Shown here piece after piece: positions 6,954 through 13,731 of a DNA stretch of 16,368 nucleotides. The notes beneath the pieces were generated by a model. That model worked only from the letters and a program-made list of their open reading frames with translations, was not told where the DNA came from and did not search any database. The first letter of the stretch is position 1. Every line of letters starts with the position of its first letter. The stretch comes from an uncultured Hyphomicrobiales bacterium. Its GTDB lineage: Bacteria > Pseudomonadota > Alphaproteobacteria > Rhizobiales > Beijerinckiaceae. The stretch is taken from contig CAIXDD010000527.1 in assembly GCA_903918155.1 (NCBI GenBank), positions 1-16,368 of the forward strand, written 5' to 3'. A program made the translations under genes and the position numbers.

Positions 6954-8032
6954 GCGCGGCCGCCTCTCTCGACCTGCAGAACCTGCGCCAGACTTTTGGC
7001 AAGACGCTCGCCGTCGACGACGTCTCGCTGCGCGTGGAGCCCGGCGAGATCATGTGCCTTCTGGGCCATTCGGGCTGCGGCAAGACGAGCCTCCTGCGCA
7101 TCGTGGCGGGGCTTGAGCGGCCGGACGCGGGCCGCGTGCTCATCGACGGGCGCGACGTCGTGGGGCCCGATCGCTTCACCCAGCCCGAACAGCGCGGCGT
7201 GGGCATGATGTTTCAGGACTATGCGCTTTTCCCGCATCTCACGATTCTGGAGAACGTGACGTTCGGCCTCTCGCGCCTGCCGGCGGCGAAGGCGGGGCCG
7301 CTCGCGGCCAGTGCGCTGGCGCGGGTCGGCCTGTCGCGTTACGCGAAGGATTATCCGCACATGCTGTCGGGCGGCGAGCAGCAGCGCGTCGCGCTGGCGC
7401 GCGCGCTGGCGCCGGGGCCGGGCGTGCTGCTGATGGACGAGCCCTTCTCCAATCTCGACCAGCGCATGCGCGAGCGGATCCGCGAGGAGACCGTGGCGGT
7501 CCTGCGCGAAAAGGGCGCGACCGCCGTCGTCGTCACCCATGATCCCGTGGAGGCGATGCAGATCGCCGACCGCATCGCGCTGATGCGCGCGGGGCGCATC
7601 CTGCAGATCGGGACGGCGGCGGAATTATACGCCCGCCCCGGCAGCCTGTTCGCCGCGCGATTCTTCTGCGACCTGAACGAGATCGAGGCGCTGGCCGTCG
7701 GCGGCCGCATAGCGACCCCGCTCGGCGCTTTCCCCGCGCCCCCCGGCCTGCCCGACGGACAGGTGACGCTCTGCCTGCGTCCCTTCGGCGTGACGCTGCG
7801 AGCTGTCGATTCTTGCGCCGATTCTTCTGCCGATTCGGCCCTCGATCCCGTCGGCGTCCTCGTCCAGCGCCGCTTTCTGGGGGACGAAGACCTCTTCCAC
7901 GTCGCGGTGGAGGGGCTCGCCGCCCCCCTGCGGGTGCGGGGACGGGCGGCTCCCGCCCTGCAGCCCGGCGCGCGGGTCAGCCTGCGGGTCGATCCCAACC
8001 ATGTGCTTGTCTTCGGAAGAAATTCTGTTTAG
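6950..8032 (+). CDS. Fe(III) ABC transporter ATP-binding protein, FbpC/FutC type
   Basis: Cytoplasmic ATPase that powers the iron importer, 360 residues. The nucleotide-binding domain shows Walker A GHSGCGKT (39-46), Q-loop Gln89 in MFQDYALFPH, signature LSGGEQ (139-144), Walker B LLMDEP (160-165) and switch His197 in VVTHD. The segment FFCDLNEIEA near residue 240 and the C-terminal beta-rich part (about 300-358) fit the regulatory/TOBE domain of FbpC-like ATPases. Residues 287-298 are three imperfect tetrapeptides (DSCA, DSSA, DSAL) encoded by a 12-bp tandem repeat in the linker. It overlaps the permease by four bases and ends the operon; no convincing T-tract terminator follows. Confidence 0.94.
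   Translation: MSAAASLDLQNLRQTFGKTLAVDDVSLRVEPGEIMCLLGHSGCGKTSLLRIVAGLERPDAGRVLIDGRDVVGPDRFTQPEQRGVGMMFQDYALFPHLTILENVTFGLSRLPAAKAGPLAASALARVGLSRYAKDYPHMLSGGEQQRVALARALAPGPGVLLMDEPFSNLDQRMRERIREETVAVLREKGATAVVVTHDPVEAMQIADRIALMRAGRILQIGTAAELYARPGSLFAARFFCDLNEIEALAVGGRIATPLGAFPAPPGLPDGQVTLCLRPFGVTLRAVDSCADSSADSALDPVGVLVQRRFLGDEDLFHVAVEGLAAPLRVRGRAAPALQPGARVSLRVDPNHVLVFGRNSV
7808..7843 (+). repeat. In-frame 12-bp tandem repeat in the FbpC-like ATPase gene
   Basis: GATTCTTGCGCC (7808-7819), GATTCTTCTGCC (7820-7831) and GATTCGGCCCTC (7832-7843) are successive imperfect copies in the coding frame. They give an Asp-Ser-X-X repeat between the nucleotide-binding and regulatory domains. Confidence 0.75.
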
Positions 8033-8191
8033 CCTAGCTTGTGTCGGGCCTGCCGGGCGGTCGTGATTTCACGCCAGGAAGGGGAGGTTTTTCGTCTCCC
8101 CGGTTCGCGACGGCGGCGCGCGTTTGGCGCGTCGGCGGATGCTGTTCGTTTTTGAAAAATTCGTTCTTCAAGTCATTGCGCGAGGCTTCAC

Positions 8192-8467
8192 ATGAAAACC
8201 AGAAAGCGGAAGGCGAAGCGCGGGTTCGCCGCCATGTCGCTCGAAAAGCGTCGGGAGATCGCCCGCAAGGGCGGCCAATCGGTCAAGCCGGAGAACCGGG
8301 CTTTCGCCCAAAATCGGGAGCTGGCGGCCAGCGCCGGCCGCAAGGGCGGGTCGCAATCGCCGGGCAAACGTCGTCGCAGGCGTCTGGTCGCCGCGCCCGC
8401 CGCAGCGCTGCCGGCGGCGGCCATCGCCCCGGTTCAGGACATGCCCGCCCAGCAGGCGGCGGAATAG
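8192..8467 (+). CDS. Small basic KGG-repeat (con-10-like) stress protein
   Basis: Protein of 91 residues, probably cytoplasmic. After a very basic N-terminus (MKTRKRKAKR) it has RGFAAMS (10-16) and two glycine-rich KGG motifs, ARKGGQSV (KGG at 26-28) and GRKGGSQS (KGG at 51-53), separated by ENRAFAQNRELAASA. This is the pattern of KGG/con-10-like proteins, small hydrophilic proteins linked to general stress or desiccation responses; their molecular activity is poorly known. A tail of five arginines and then Ala/Pro-rich sequence (from residue 60) extends past the repeats. The start ATG at 8192 has GAGG some ten bases upstream. The gene is monocistronic, 159 bp behind the iron operon. I found no EcfG-type promoter in front of it. 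Confidence 0.8.
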   Translation: MKTRKRKAKRGFAAMSLEKRREIARKGGQSVKPENRAFAQNRELAASAGRKGGSQSPGKRRRRRLVAAPAAALPAAAIAPVQDMPAQQAAE

Positions 8468-8475
8468 CCACAGGA

Positions 8476-8501
8476 AAAAGGGCCTCGCGCGAGCGAGGCC
8501 C
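8476..8501 (-). terminator. Rho-independent terminator with GNRA loop, between convergent genes
   Basis: A nine-base-pair perfect stem, GGGCCTCGC (8480-8488) with GCGAGGCCC (8493-8501), is closed by the tetraloop GCGA. On the minus strand (where the loop reads TCGC) it is followed by TTTTTCC, placing it 42 bases after the DUF1236 gene stop. On the plus strand the tail is only weakly T-rich, so it serves the KGG gene less well. Confidence 0.83.
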
Positions 8502-8542
8502 TTGCGTTTGCGGCGATGGGTTCGCCCAAGGCGGCGCCCGCG

Positions 8543-8959
8543 TCACTCCACCACATAGATGACGCGGCGCGTGGCGGGATCGATCAGGACCGCGCGGTCG
8601 TTGACCCAGGCGTAGCGATAATTCTCGAAGGCCGGGTTGCCCTCCACGCGATAGACCTGCACCTGCTGGGGCAGAATCGCGCCCACGGCCAATGGCCCTT
8701 CCACGCGCACGGACGGGCGCCGGTTCTGCACGACATAGCCGCGCACATAGGTGCGGTCGGCCTCCGAGATCGAGCCTACGGCTCCGCCGGCGACGGCCCC
8801 GACGGCGCCGCCCACCACGGCGCCCACCGGCCCGCCGACGATCGCCCCGCCCACGGCGCCGGTCGCGGCCCCTGCGGCTGTGCCGCCGGGATCCTGCGCG
8901 AGCGCGGGCGTCGCGGCGCAGGCCGCGAAGGCGGCGACGGTCAGAATGCGTTTCATCAT
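8543..8959 (-). CDS. Secreted glycine-zipper protein with DUF1236-type C-terminus
   Basis: Exported protein of 138 residues. The signal peptide MMKRILTVAAFAACAATPALA is followed by a Gly/Ala stretch (about 24-63, including VGGAIVGGPVGAVVGG) with the small-xxx-small spacing of a glycine-zipper membrane segment. Residues 64-138 (ISEADRTYVRGYVVQNRRPS, GAILPQQVQVYRVEG, RYAWVNDRAVLIDPATRRVIYVVE) match the DUF1236 pattern common in Rhizobiales. I chose the ATG at 8959 because GGGAG lies eight bases upstream; the ATG at 8965 is too close to it and 8956 a little far. A perfect EcfG-type promoter lies just upstream, pointing to general-stress control. It is probably a cell-envelope protein; its function is unknown. 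Confidence 0.83.
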   Translation of the reverse strand: MMKRILTVAAFAACAATPALAQDPGGTAAGAATGAVGGAIVGGPVGAVVGGAVGAVAGGAVGSISEADRTYVRGYVVQNRRPSVRVEGPLAVGAILPQQVQVYRVEGNPAFENYRYAWVNDRAVLIDPATRRVIYVVE

Positions 8960-8997
8960 CGGCATGTCTCCCGTTGCGTCTTGCGTTGAGCGTCTGC

Positions 8998-9023
8998 AAC
9001 GTGGCCCCCGCGCCGATGGTTCC
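8998..9023 (-). promoter_or_regulatory. EcfG-type (general stress response) promoter, GGAAC-N17-CGTT
   Basis: On the minus strand GGAAC (9023-9019) is followed after exactly 17 bases by CGTT (9001-8998). This is the consensus of alphaproteobacterial EcfG/sigma-EcfG promoters controlled by the PhyR-NepR switch. The -10 element lies about 39 bases before the DUF1236 gene start, a normal distance for a short leader. Confidence 0.72.
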
Positions 9024-9100
9024 CGGCCGGCCCGGGCGTGGCGGGCGCCGCATTGCGCCCCGGCCTCCGTCGGCTTATGTGCCTCGGATCGGAGTTGATC

Positions 9101-9664
9101 ATGCGCAGCGGCGAGGCCGACATTCTCTTCATTCCGGGCGCGCAGCCGCTCGACGAGAGCCATTGGCAAACGCGCTGGCGCAATCGCCTGGCCACCGGCC
9201 GGTTCGCCGCCCAGCCCGAACATTGCGCCGATTTCGCCGCCTTCCGCGCCAGCCTGCGCGAGGCCTTGCGCGCGGCGCGGCGCCCCGTGGTGATCGTGGG
9301 CCATTCCTTCGGCGTGCTGGGCCTCGCCCACGCCGCCCCGCAGCTGGTCGGCGACGATCTGCCGCAGGGCCTCGTGCGCGGCGCCTTTCTGGTGAGCGCG
9401 CCCTCCGCCCGCGCGGTGGCGGGCATGCCGGGCGTGGACGAGGCTTTCGCGCCCGCGCCCACCGCCCCCTTGCCCTTTCCCGCGCTTCTCGTCGCCAGCC
9501 GCGACGATCCGCACGCGACCTATGGCGACATGGAGGGCATGGCGCTCGATTGGGGCGCGCAGATCGTGGATGCGGGCGCGAGCGGCCATATCGACAGCGC
9601 CTCGGGCCATGGCCCCTGGCCTGAAGGGCTGATGCGCTTCGCCGCCTTCCTGTCGAAACTCTAG
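9101..9664 (+). CDS. RBBP9/YdeN family serine hydrolase (alpha/beta fold)
   Basis: Predicted cytosolic serine hydrolase of 187 residues, the usual RBBP9/YdeN size. The first strand and oxyanion loop are ILFIPGAQ, followed by SHWQTRW, a family hallmark. The nucleophile is Ser69 in GHSFG, the acid is probably Asp135 or Asp136 in VASRDDPH, and the catalytic His163 lies in SGHIDSASGHGPWPEG, a segment highly characteristic of this family. The ATG at 9101 was chosen because GGAG lies about eight bases upstream and the protein then starts directly before the first strand; longer in-frame starts run through the divergent promoter region. It is divergent from the DUF1236 gene and converges on purB with only nine bases between the stop codons. 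The natural substrate is unknown. Confidence 0.88.
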   Translation: MRSGEADILFIPGAQPLDESHWQTRWRNRLATGRFAAQPEHCADFAAFRASLREALRAARRPVVIVGHSFGVLGLAHAAPQLVGDDLPQGLVRGAFLVSAPSARAVAGMPGVDEAFAPAPTAPLPFPALLVASRDDPHATYGDMEGMALDWGAQIVDAGASGHIDSASGHGPWPEGLMRFAAFLSKL

Positions 9665-9673
9665 CGCGCCGGC

Positions 9674-10981
9674 TTACGCGGCGCCGAACACGCGCGCGAA
9701 AATCACGTCGACATGTTTCAGGTGGTAGCCGAGATCGAAGGATTCTTCGAGTTCGGCGGCGCTGAGTTTGGCGGCCACGTCGGGATCGTTCTTCAGCAGG
9801 GTGAGGAAATCGCCCTCGCCGCGCCACACCGGCATCGCATTGCGCTGCACATAGGCATAGGCGTCCTCGCGCGACACGCCCTTTTGCGTGAGCGCCAGCA
9901 GCACGCGCTGCGAATGCACGAGCCCGCCCAGACGGTCGAGATTCTTGCGCATGTTCTCCGGATAGACGACGAGCTTCTCGATCACGCCGGCCAGGCGGGC
10001 CAGCGCGAAATCGAGCGTCACGGTCGCATCCGGCCCGATCATGCGCTCCACGCTGGAATGGGAGATGTCGCGTTCGTGCCAGAGCGCCACATTCTCCATG
10101 GCGGGCGTCGCCATGCCGCGCACGAGGCGCGCGAGCCCCGTGAGATTCTCCGTGAGCACGGGATTGCGCTTGTGCGGCATGGCCGACGAGCCCTTCTGGC
10201 CGGCGGAGAAGAATTCCTCCGCCTCCAGCACTTCCGTGCGTTGCAAATGGCGGATCTCCGTCGCCAGCCGCTCGATGGAGGAGGCGACGACGCCCAGCGT
10301 CGCGAAGAACATCGCATGGCGGTCGCGCGGGATCACCTGCGTGGAGACGGGCTCGGGCTTCAGGCCCATCTTCGCCGCCACATGCGCCTCCACGCGCGGA
10401 TCGATATTGGCGAAAGTGCCCACGGCGCCGGAGATCGCGCAGGTGGCGATTTCATCGCGCGCGGCGACGAGGCGCGCGCGGCAGCGGTCGAATTCGGCGT
10501 AGGCCTGCGCCATTTTCAGCCCGAAGGTGACGGGCTCGGCGTGGATGCCGTGCGAACGCCCGATGCAGGGCGTCATCTTATGTTCGAAGGCGCGCGTCTT
10601 GATGGCGGCGAGCAAAGCGTCGACGTCGGCGATGAGAATGTCGGCCGCCCGCTTCAATTGCACAGCAAGGCAGGTGTCGAGCACGTCGGAGGACGTCATG
10701 CCCTGATGGACGAAGCGCGAATCCGCGCCGATGAATTCGGCCAGATGGGTGAGGAAGGCGATCACGTCATGTTTCGTGACCCGCTCGATCTCGTCGATGC
10801 GCTCCACGTCGAACACGGCGTTCCCCGCCCGGTCCCAGATCGCCTTGGCGCTCTCCTTGGGGATGACGCCGATCTCCGCCAGCGCGTCGCAGGCATGGGC
10901 CTCGATCTCGAACCAGATGCGGAACCGCGTCTGCGGATCCCAGATCTTGACCATCTCGGGGCGGGAATAGCGCGGGATCAT
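9674..10981 (-). CDS. purB: Adenylosuccinate lyase
   Basis: Cytosolic enzyme of purine synthesis that releases fumarate from SAICAR and from adenylosuccinate, a homotetramer of the fumarase/aspartase superfamily. It has 435 residues, typical of the shorter bacterial form. Visible motifs: YSRPEMVKIWDPQTRF at the N-terminus, FVHQGMTSSDVLDT with His92, GRSHGIHAEP with His144 (general acid) and the superfamily signature GQKGSSAMPHKRNP (residues 261-274) carrying the catalytic serine on the mobile loop. The ATG at 10981 follows GGAAG with five bases of spacing; the open frame extends 23 codons further upstream, but that part is not conserved in character. It is a single gene here, convergent with the hydrolase gene. 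Confidence 0.97.
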   Translation of the reverse strand: MIPRYSRPEMVKIWDPQTRFRIWFEIEAHACDALAEIGVIPKESAKAIWDRAGNAVFDVERIDEIERVTKHDVIAFLTHLAEFIGADSRFVHQGMTSSDVLDTCLAVQLKRAADILIADVDALLAAIKTRAFEHKMTPCIGRSHGIHAEPVTFGLKMAQAYAEFDRCRARLVAARDEIATCAISGAVGTFANIDPRVEAHVAAKMGLKPEPVSTQVIPRDRHAMFFATLGVVASSIERLATEIRHLQRTEVLEAEEFFSAGQKGSSAMPHKRNPVLTENLTGLARLVRGMATPAMENVALWHERDISHSSVERMIGPDATVTLDFALARLAGVIEKLVVYPENMRKNLDRLGGLVHSQRVLLALTQKGVSREDAYAYVQRNAMPVWRGEGDFLTLLKNDPDVAAKLSAAELEESFDLGYHLKHVDVIFARVFGAA

Positions 10982-11163
10982 GAGAGCTTCCTTCAGGAGC
11001 GGGCGGCGCGGCCGATGCGTCAGGGCGGCGGATGGGCGCGGGGGTAGCACGGGCGCAGCACGCGCGAAAGGGCGGGCGCTCGCCCCGGTTTCCCCACCGT
11101 TTCGCCCCCGCCCGCGCCGTTTCGCCCGCAGGATTTGCGATTTGGCAATAAGTGGAGGTCAAG

Positions 11164-11226
11164 ATGCGCCCGTCGTCCATCGGCCGCCCTCGCGCGCGCC
11201 CAGACAAATCGAAAGCCGCATCATGA
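11164..11226 (+). CDS. Candidate 20-codon leader ORF overlapping the secreted-protein gene
   Basis: A short basic peptide (starting MRPSSIGRPRARP) is encoded behind one of the strongest ribosome-binding sites in the window: GGAGG at 11154-11158, five bases before the ATG at 11164. Its stop codon TGA (11224-11226) overlaps the ATG of the next gene (11223-11225) as ATGA, the classical layout for translational coupling. The next gene itself has only a weak Shine-Dalgarno (GAAAG). The peptide resembles no known family and may matter only for being translated. The alternative is chance, as short ORFs are common. Confidence 0.5.
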   Translation: MRPSSIGRPRARPDKSKAAS

Positions 11227-11582
11227 AGCTCGCACACGCCGCCTGCGTTGGGCCTCTCATGCTCGCTTTCCTCGCCGCTCCTCCCCCCGCGCAGGCTGCG
11301 GGGGAGGAGGAGCACGCCGCCGCGCGCGAGGCTCTCGTCTCCTATTATCGTTTTGAAATCGCCCTCGACGAATGCCTGCCCGTCGAACCCGCCGCGGAGG
11401 AGCGCGGCGCGCTTGAAGCCGCCATCGCGCAGGCGGAGCGGCGCGCCGGCCTCAGCGAATCCGCCCTCGACGATCTCTACGATCAGGTGGAGTTCGAGGC
11501 GCAGGCGGAGCCCGAAACCTTCTGCACGGAGCTGTCGGACGTGGCGACCCGCGTGCGCGCCTTCGCGCCGACGGAGCGCTAG
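11223..11582 (+). CDS. Small secreted protein of unknown function
   Basis: I do not recognise a family. The protein has 119 residues with a clear signal peptide (MKLAHAACVGPLMLAFLAAP, cleavage after PPAQAA near residue 26). The mature part of about 93 residues is acidic and predicted helical, with the blocks ALVSYYRFEIALDECLP, an alanine/glutamate-rich middle and FCTELSDVATRVRAF. The two mature cysteines (51 and 101) would be positioned for a disulfide, consistent with periplasmic location. The ATG at 11223 gives the signal peptide directly; longer in-frame starts would put about 80 residues of non-signal sequence in front. Translation may depend on the upstream leader ORF. The stop codon shares the tetranucleotide CTAG with the stop of the convergent MFS gene. 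Confidence 0.72.
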   Translation: MKLAHAACVGPLMLAFLAAPPPAQAAGEEEHAAAREALVSYYRFEIALDECLPVEPAAEERGALEAAIAQAERRAGLSESALDDLYDQVEFEAQAEPETFCTELSDVATRVRAFAPTER

Positions 11583-12826
11583 GCGAGCGGCGTGCGTCCG
11601 CGCATGGCGAAATGGAAGGCCACGGTCGCCGCCGCGATCAGCGCGAACAGGAACCAGAGCACCGGCTCATAGCCGCCCAGCGAGTCGCGCATCATCGCCA
11701 CGCTCACCGGGGCGAGGGTGCGCGGCAGGATGCACACGGTCGTCAGCGCGCCCGTGATCGCGCCATAGCCGCGCAGGCCGAAAATCTCCGCGATGGCCGT
11801 CTGGCGCACGATCATGATGACGCCCGCCGCCATGCCGTAGACGAGCATGTAGACAAGCAGCCCCCATGCGCCCAGCGGCTGCGCCAGCAGCAGGGCGAGC
11901 ACGCCGGCGCCGAATGCGGGAAAGGCGATCCGCCCCGTGCGCCCGGCCGAATTGCTGGGGTCGATCCAATACAGCGCGAGCCGGCCGATCACCGCCGCCG
12001 GTCCGTTGTTGGCGAAATTCGCCACGGCGATCTCATAGGGCACGCCGCGCTCCTGCATCAGCGGCAGGAAATGCACGAGCACCGCGGTGATCACATACCA
12101 ATGCACGGAGAAGGCGATGGCCAGCAGCCAGAAGGCGGGCGTGCGCAGCGCGTTGGCGAGCGGGGAGGGGCCGCCGGCCGCCGACGGCAGGCGCCCTTCC
12201 GCCAGCGCGCGCTCGCGGCGGGCGAATTCCGCCGTGCGGCTGCCCACGGTTCCGCGCAGGAAGACGCCATAGAGCAGCGTGGGGCCGATCAGCATCAGGC
12301 CCGCGAGCGCCAGCAGGCCCGCGCGCCAGCCCCACATGGCGACCGCATAGCTCGCCACCGGCGCGATGGCGATGCTCGACAGGCCGGAGAGAATGGCCAC
12401 GAAGGTCAGGCCGCGCCGGAAATCGCGCGTATTGGCGGTGATGACGGAGGCGGTGACATTGCCCAGAAAGGTCGATTGCGCCACGCCCAGCGCCACCCAC
12501 ACGCCATAAAAGCCCCAGAGCGTCTCCACATAGGTCCAAGCGACGAGAAGCAGCGCGCAGGCGCCGGCCCCCAGCGTCATCGCGCCATGGCCGCCGCGCC
12601 GGTCCACCCATTGGCCGACGGGAATCCCCACCACGTCCGCGCAGAACAGGCCGATGGTGAAGGCGAGGGCGATCTCCGTCACGCTCCAGCCGAATTCCGC
12701 CTGAAGCGGCGCCAGCAGGATGGAGAAGGAATGGAAAAGCGCGCCAAAGCCCACGATCTGCCCGATCGCGAGGGCGAGCACGAGCGCGTTGTCGCTCGCG
12801 CGGGGCGATGGGGCGGGGGAGGTCAT
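11579..12826 (-). CDS. MFS transporter, oxalate:formate antiporter / monocarboxylate-like
   Basis: Predicted twelve-helix inner-membrane transporter of 415 residues. Helix 1 is ALVLALAIGQIVGFGALFHSF; the loop 2-3 motif is GQWVDRRGG (71-79). A central cytoplasmic loop near residues 195-220 (RRERALAEGRLPSAAGG) is followed by LANALRTPAFWLLAIAFSVHW, a pattern typical of the OFA/monocarboxylate-type MFS group. The ATG at 12826 has AAGG five bases upstream. The substrate is unknown; small organic anions are typical of the group. It is divergent from rpe, and its 3' end overlaps that of the secreted-protein gene by four bases. Confidence 0.85.
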   Translation of the reverse strand: MTSPAPSPRASDNALVLALAIGQIVGFGALFHSFSILLAPLQAEFGWSVTEIALAFTIGLFCADVVGIPVGQWVDRRGGHGAMTLGAGACALLLVAWTYVETLWGFYGVWVALGVAQSTFLGNVTASVITANTRDFRRGLTFVAILSGLSSIAIAPVASYAVAMWGWRAGLLALAGLMLIGPTLLYGVFLRGTVGSRTAEFARRERALAEGRLPSAAGGPSPLANALRTPAFWLLAIAFSVHWYVITAVLVHFLPLMQERGVPYEIAVANFANNGPAAVIGRLALYWIDPSNSAGRTGRIAFPAFGAGVLALLLAQPLGAWGLLVYMLVYGMAAGVIMIVRQTAIAEIFGLRGYGAITGALTTVCILPRTLAPVSVAMMRDSLGGYEPVLWFLFALIAAATVAFHFAMRGRTPLA

Positions 12827-12918
12827 CGCTCCCTTTTACGGCGCTTGCCGGCGCAGCGCGAGCCCCCGGCGCGTCGCCTTGCGCCCTTCCGCCGGCGATG
12901 GACTCAAGGCCGGCCCCC

Positions 12919-13614
12919 ATGCTACCGGGCCTCATGCGCCCCTTGCAGATCTGCCCCTCGATCCTCTCCGCCGATTTCTCCCGCCTGGGCGACGACGTGC
13001 GCGCCGTCATGGACGCCGGCGGCGACATCGTTCATGTGGACGTCATGGACGGCCATTTCGTGCCCAATATCACGTTCGGACCCGACGTGATGAAGTCCAT
13101 CCGCGGGCGCACCGACAAGATTTTCGACGTGCATCTGATGATCGCCCCCATCGATCCCTATCTGGAGGCCTTCGCCAAGGCGGGCGCCGACGTCATCACG
13201 GTCCATGCGGAGGCGGGGCCGCATCTGCATCGCTCGCTGCAGGCGATCCGCGCGCTGGGCAAGAAGGCCGGCGTCTCGCTCAATCCCGGCACGCCGGAAA
13301 GCGTCATCGACTATGTGCTCGACGACGTGGACCTCATTCTGGTGATGACGGTAAATCCCGGTTTCGGCGGGCAGAAATTCATTCCCTCGGGACTTGAGAA
13401 GATCGCCCGCATCCGCGCGATGGTCGGCGCGCGGCCCATCGACATCGAGGTGGACGGCGGCGTGACCGCCGACAACGCCGGCGCCATCGCGCAGGCCGGC
13501 GCCAATTGGCTGGTCGCCGGCTCCGCCGTCTTCAAGGGCGGCGCGGATCATTACGCGGACAACATCTCCGCCATCCGGCGCGCGGCGCTGGCCGCCCGCG
13601 GCGAGCTGGCCTGA
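12919..13614 (+). CDS. rpe: Ribulose-phosphate 3-epimerase
   Basis: Cytosolic TIM-barrel enzyme interconverting ribulose 5-phosphate and xylulose 5-phosphate in the pentose phosphate and, where present, Calvin cycles. It has 231 residues from the ATG at 12919. Conserved elements: PSILSADFSRLGDDV, VHVDVMDGHFVPNITFGP (metal ligand His39, catalytic/metal Asp41), DVHLMI (His72), LNPGTP, VMTVNPGFGGQKFI and DIEVDGGV (catalytic/metal Asp179), plus the phosphate loop VAGSAVF. The start at 12919 is supported by AAGG nine bases upstream. The ATG at 12934 (MRPLQICPS) is closer to the usual family start but has no Shine-Dalgarno, so the first five residues are uncertain. Confidence 0.96.
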   Translation: MLPGLMRPLQICPSILSADFSRLGDDVRAVMDAGGDIVHVDVMDGHFVPNITFGPDVMKSIRGRTDKIFDVHLMIAPIDPYLEAFAKAGADVITVHAEAGPHLHRSLQAIRALGKKAGVSLNPGTPESVIDYVLDDVDLILVMTVNPGFGGQKFIPSGLEKIARIRAMVGARPIDIEVDGGVTADNAGAIAQAGANWLVAGSAVFKGGADHYADNISAIRRAALAARGELA

Positions 13615-13644
13615 CGCGCGGCCCGGCTGCGGCGTTTCGCCGCC

Positions 13645-13690
13645 GATCGCCGTCCCTGATCGCCGTCCCTGATCGCCGCCCCGATCGCTC
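13645..13690. repeat. 13-bp tandem repeat GATCGCCGTCCCT between rpe and ccdA
   Basis: Two identical units (13645-13657, 13658-13670) are followed by a shortened copy, GATCGCCGCCCC (13671-13682), and a remnant, GATCGCTC (13683-13690). It lies in the 117-bp gap between rpe and the CcdA gene and resembles the other short tandem arrays of the window in unit length. Confidence 0.85.
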
Positions 13691-13731
13691 TGGCGCCTTT
13701 CGGTCGCCGCAGCGCGCCTCTATGGTGAGCC

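Noticed and set aside
8081..8101. GGGGAG...CTCCCC hairpin after the iron operon as its terminator.
   Set aside because: The stem is short, the T residues are in the loop and none follow the stem.
10980..11222. N-terminal extension of the secreted-protein frame from 10980.
   Set aside because: It would run through the purB start and promoter region and bury the clear signal peptide that starts at 11223.
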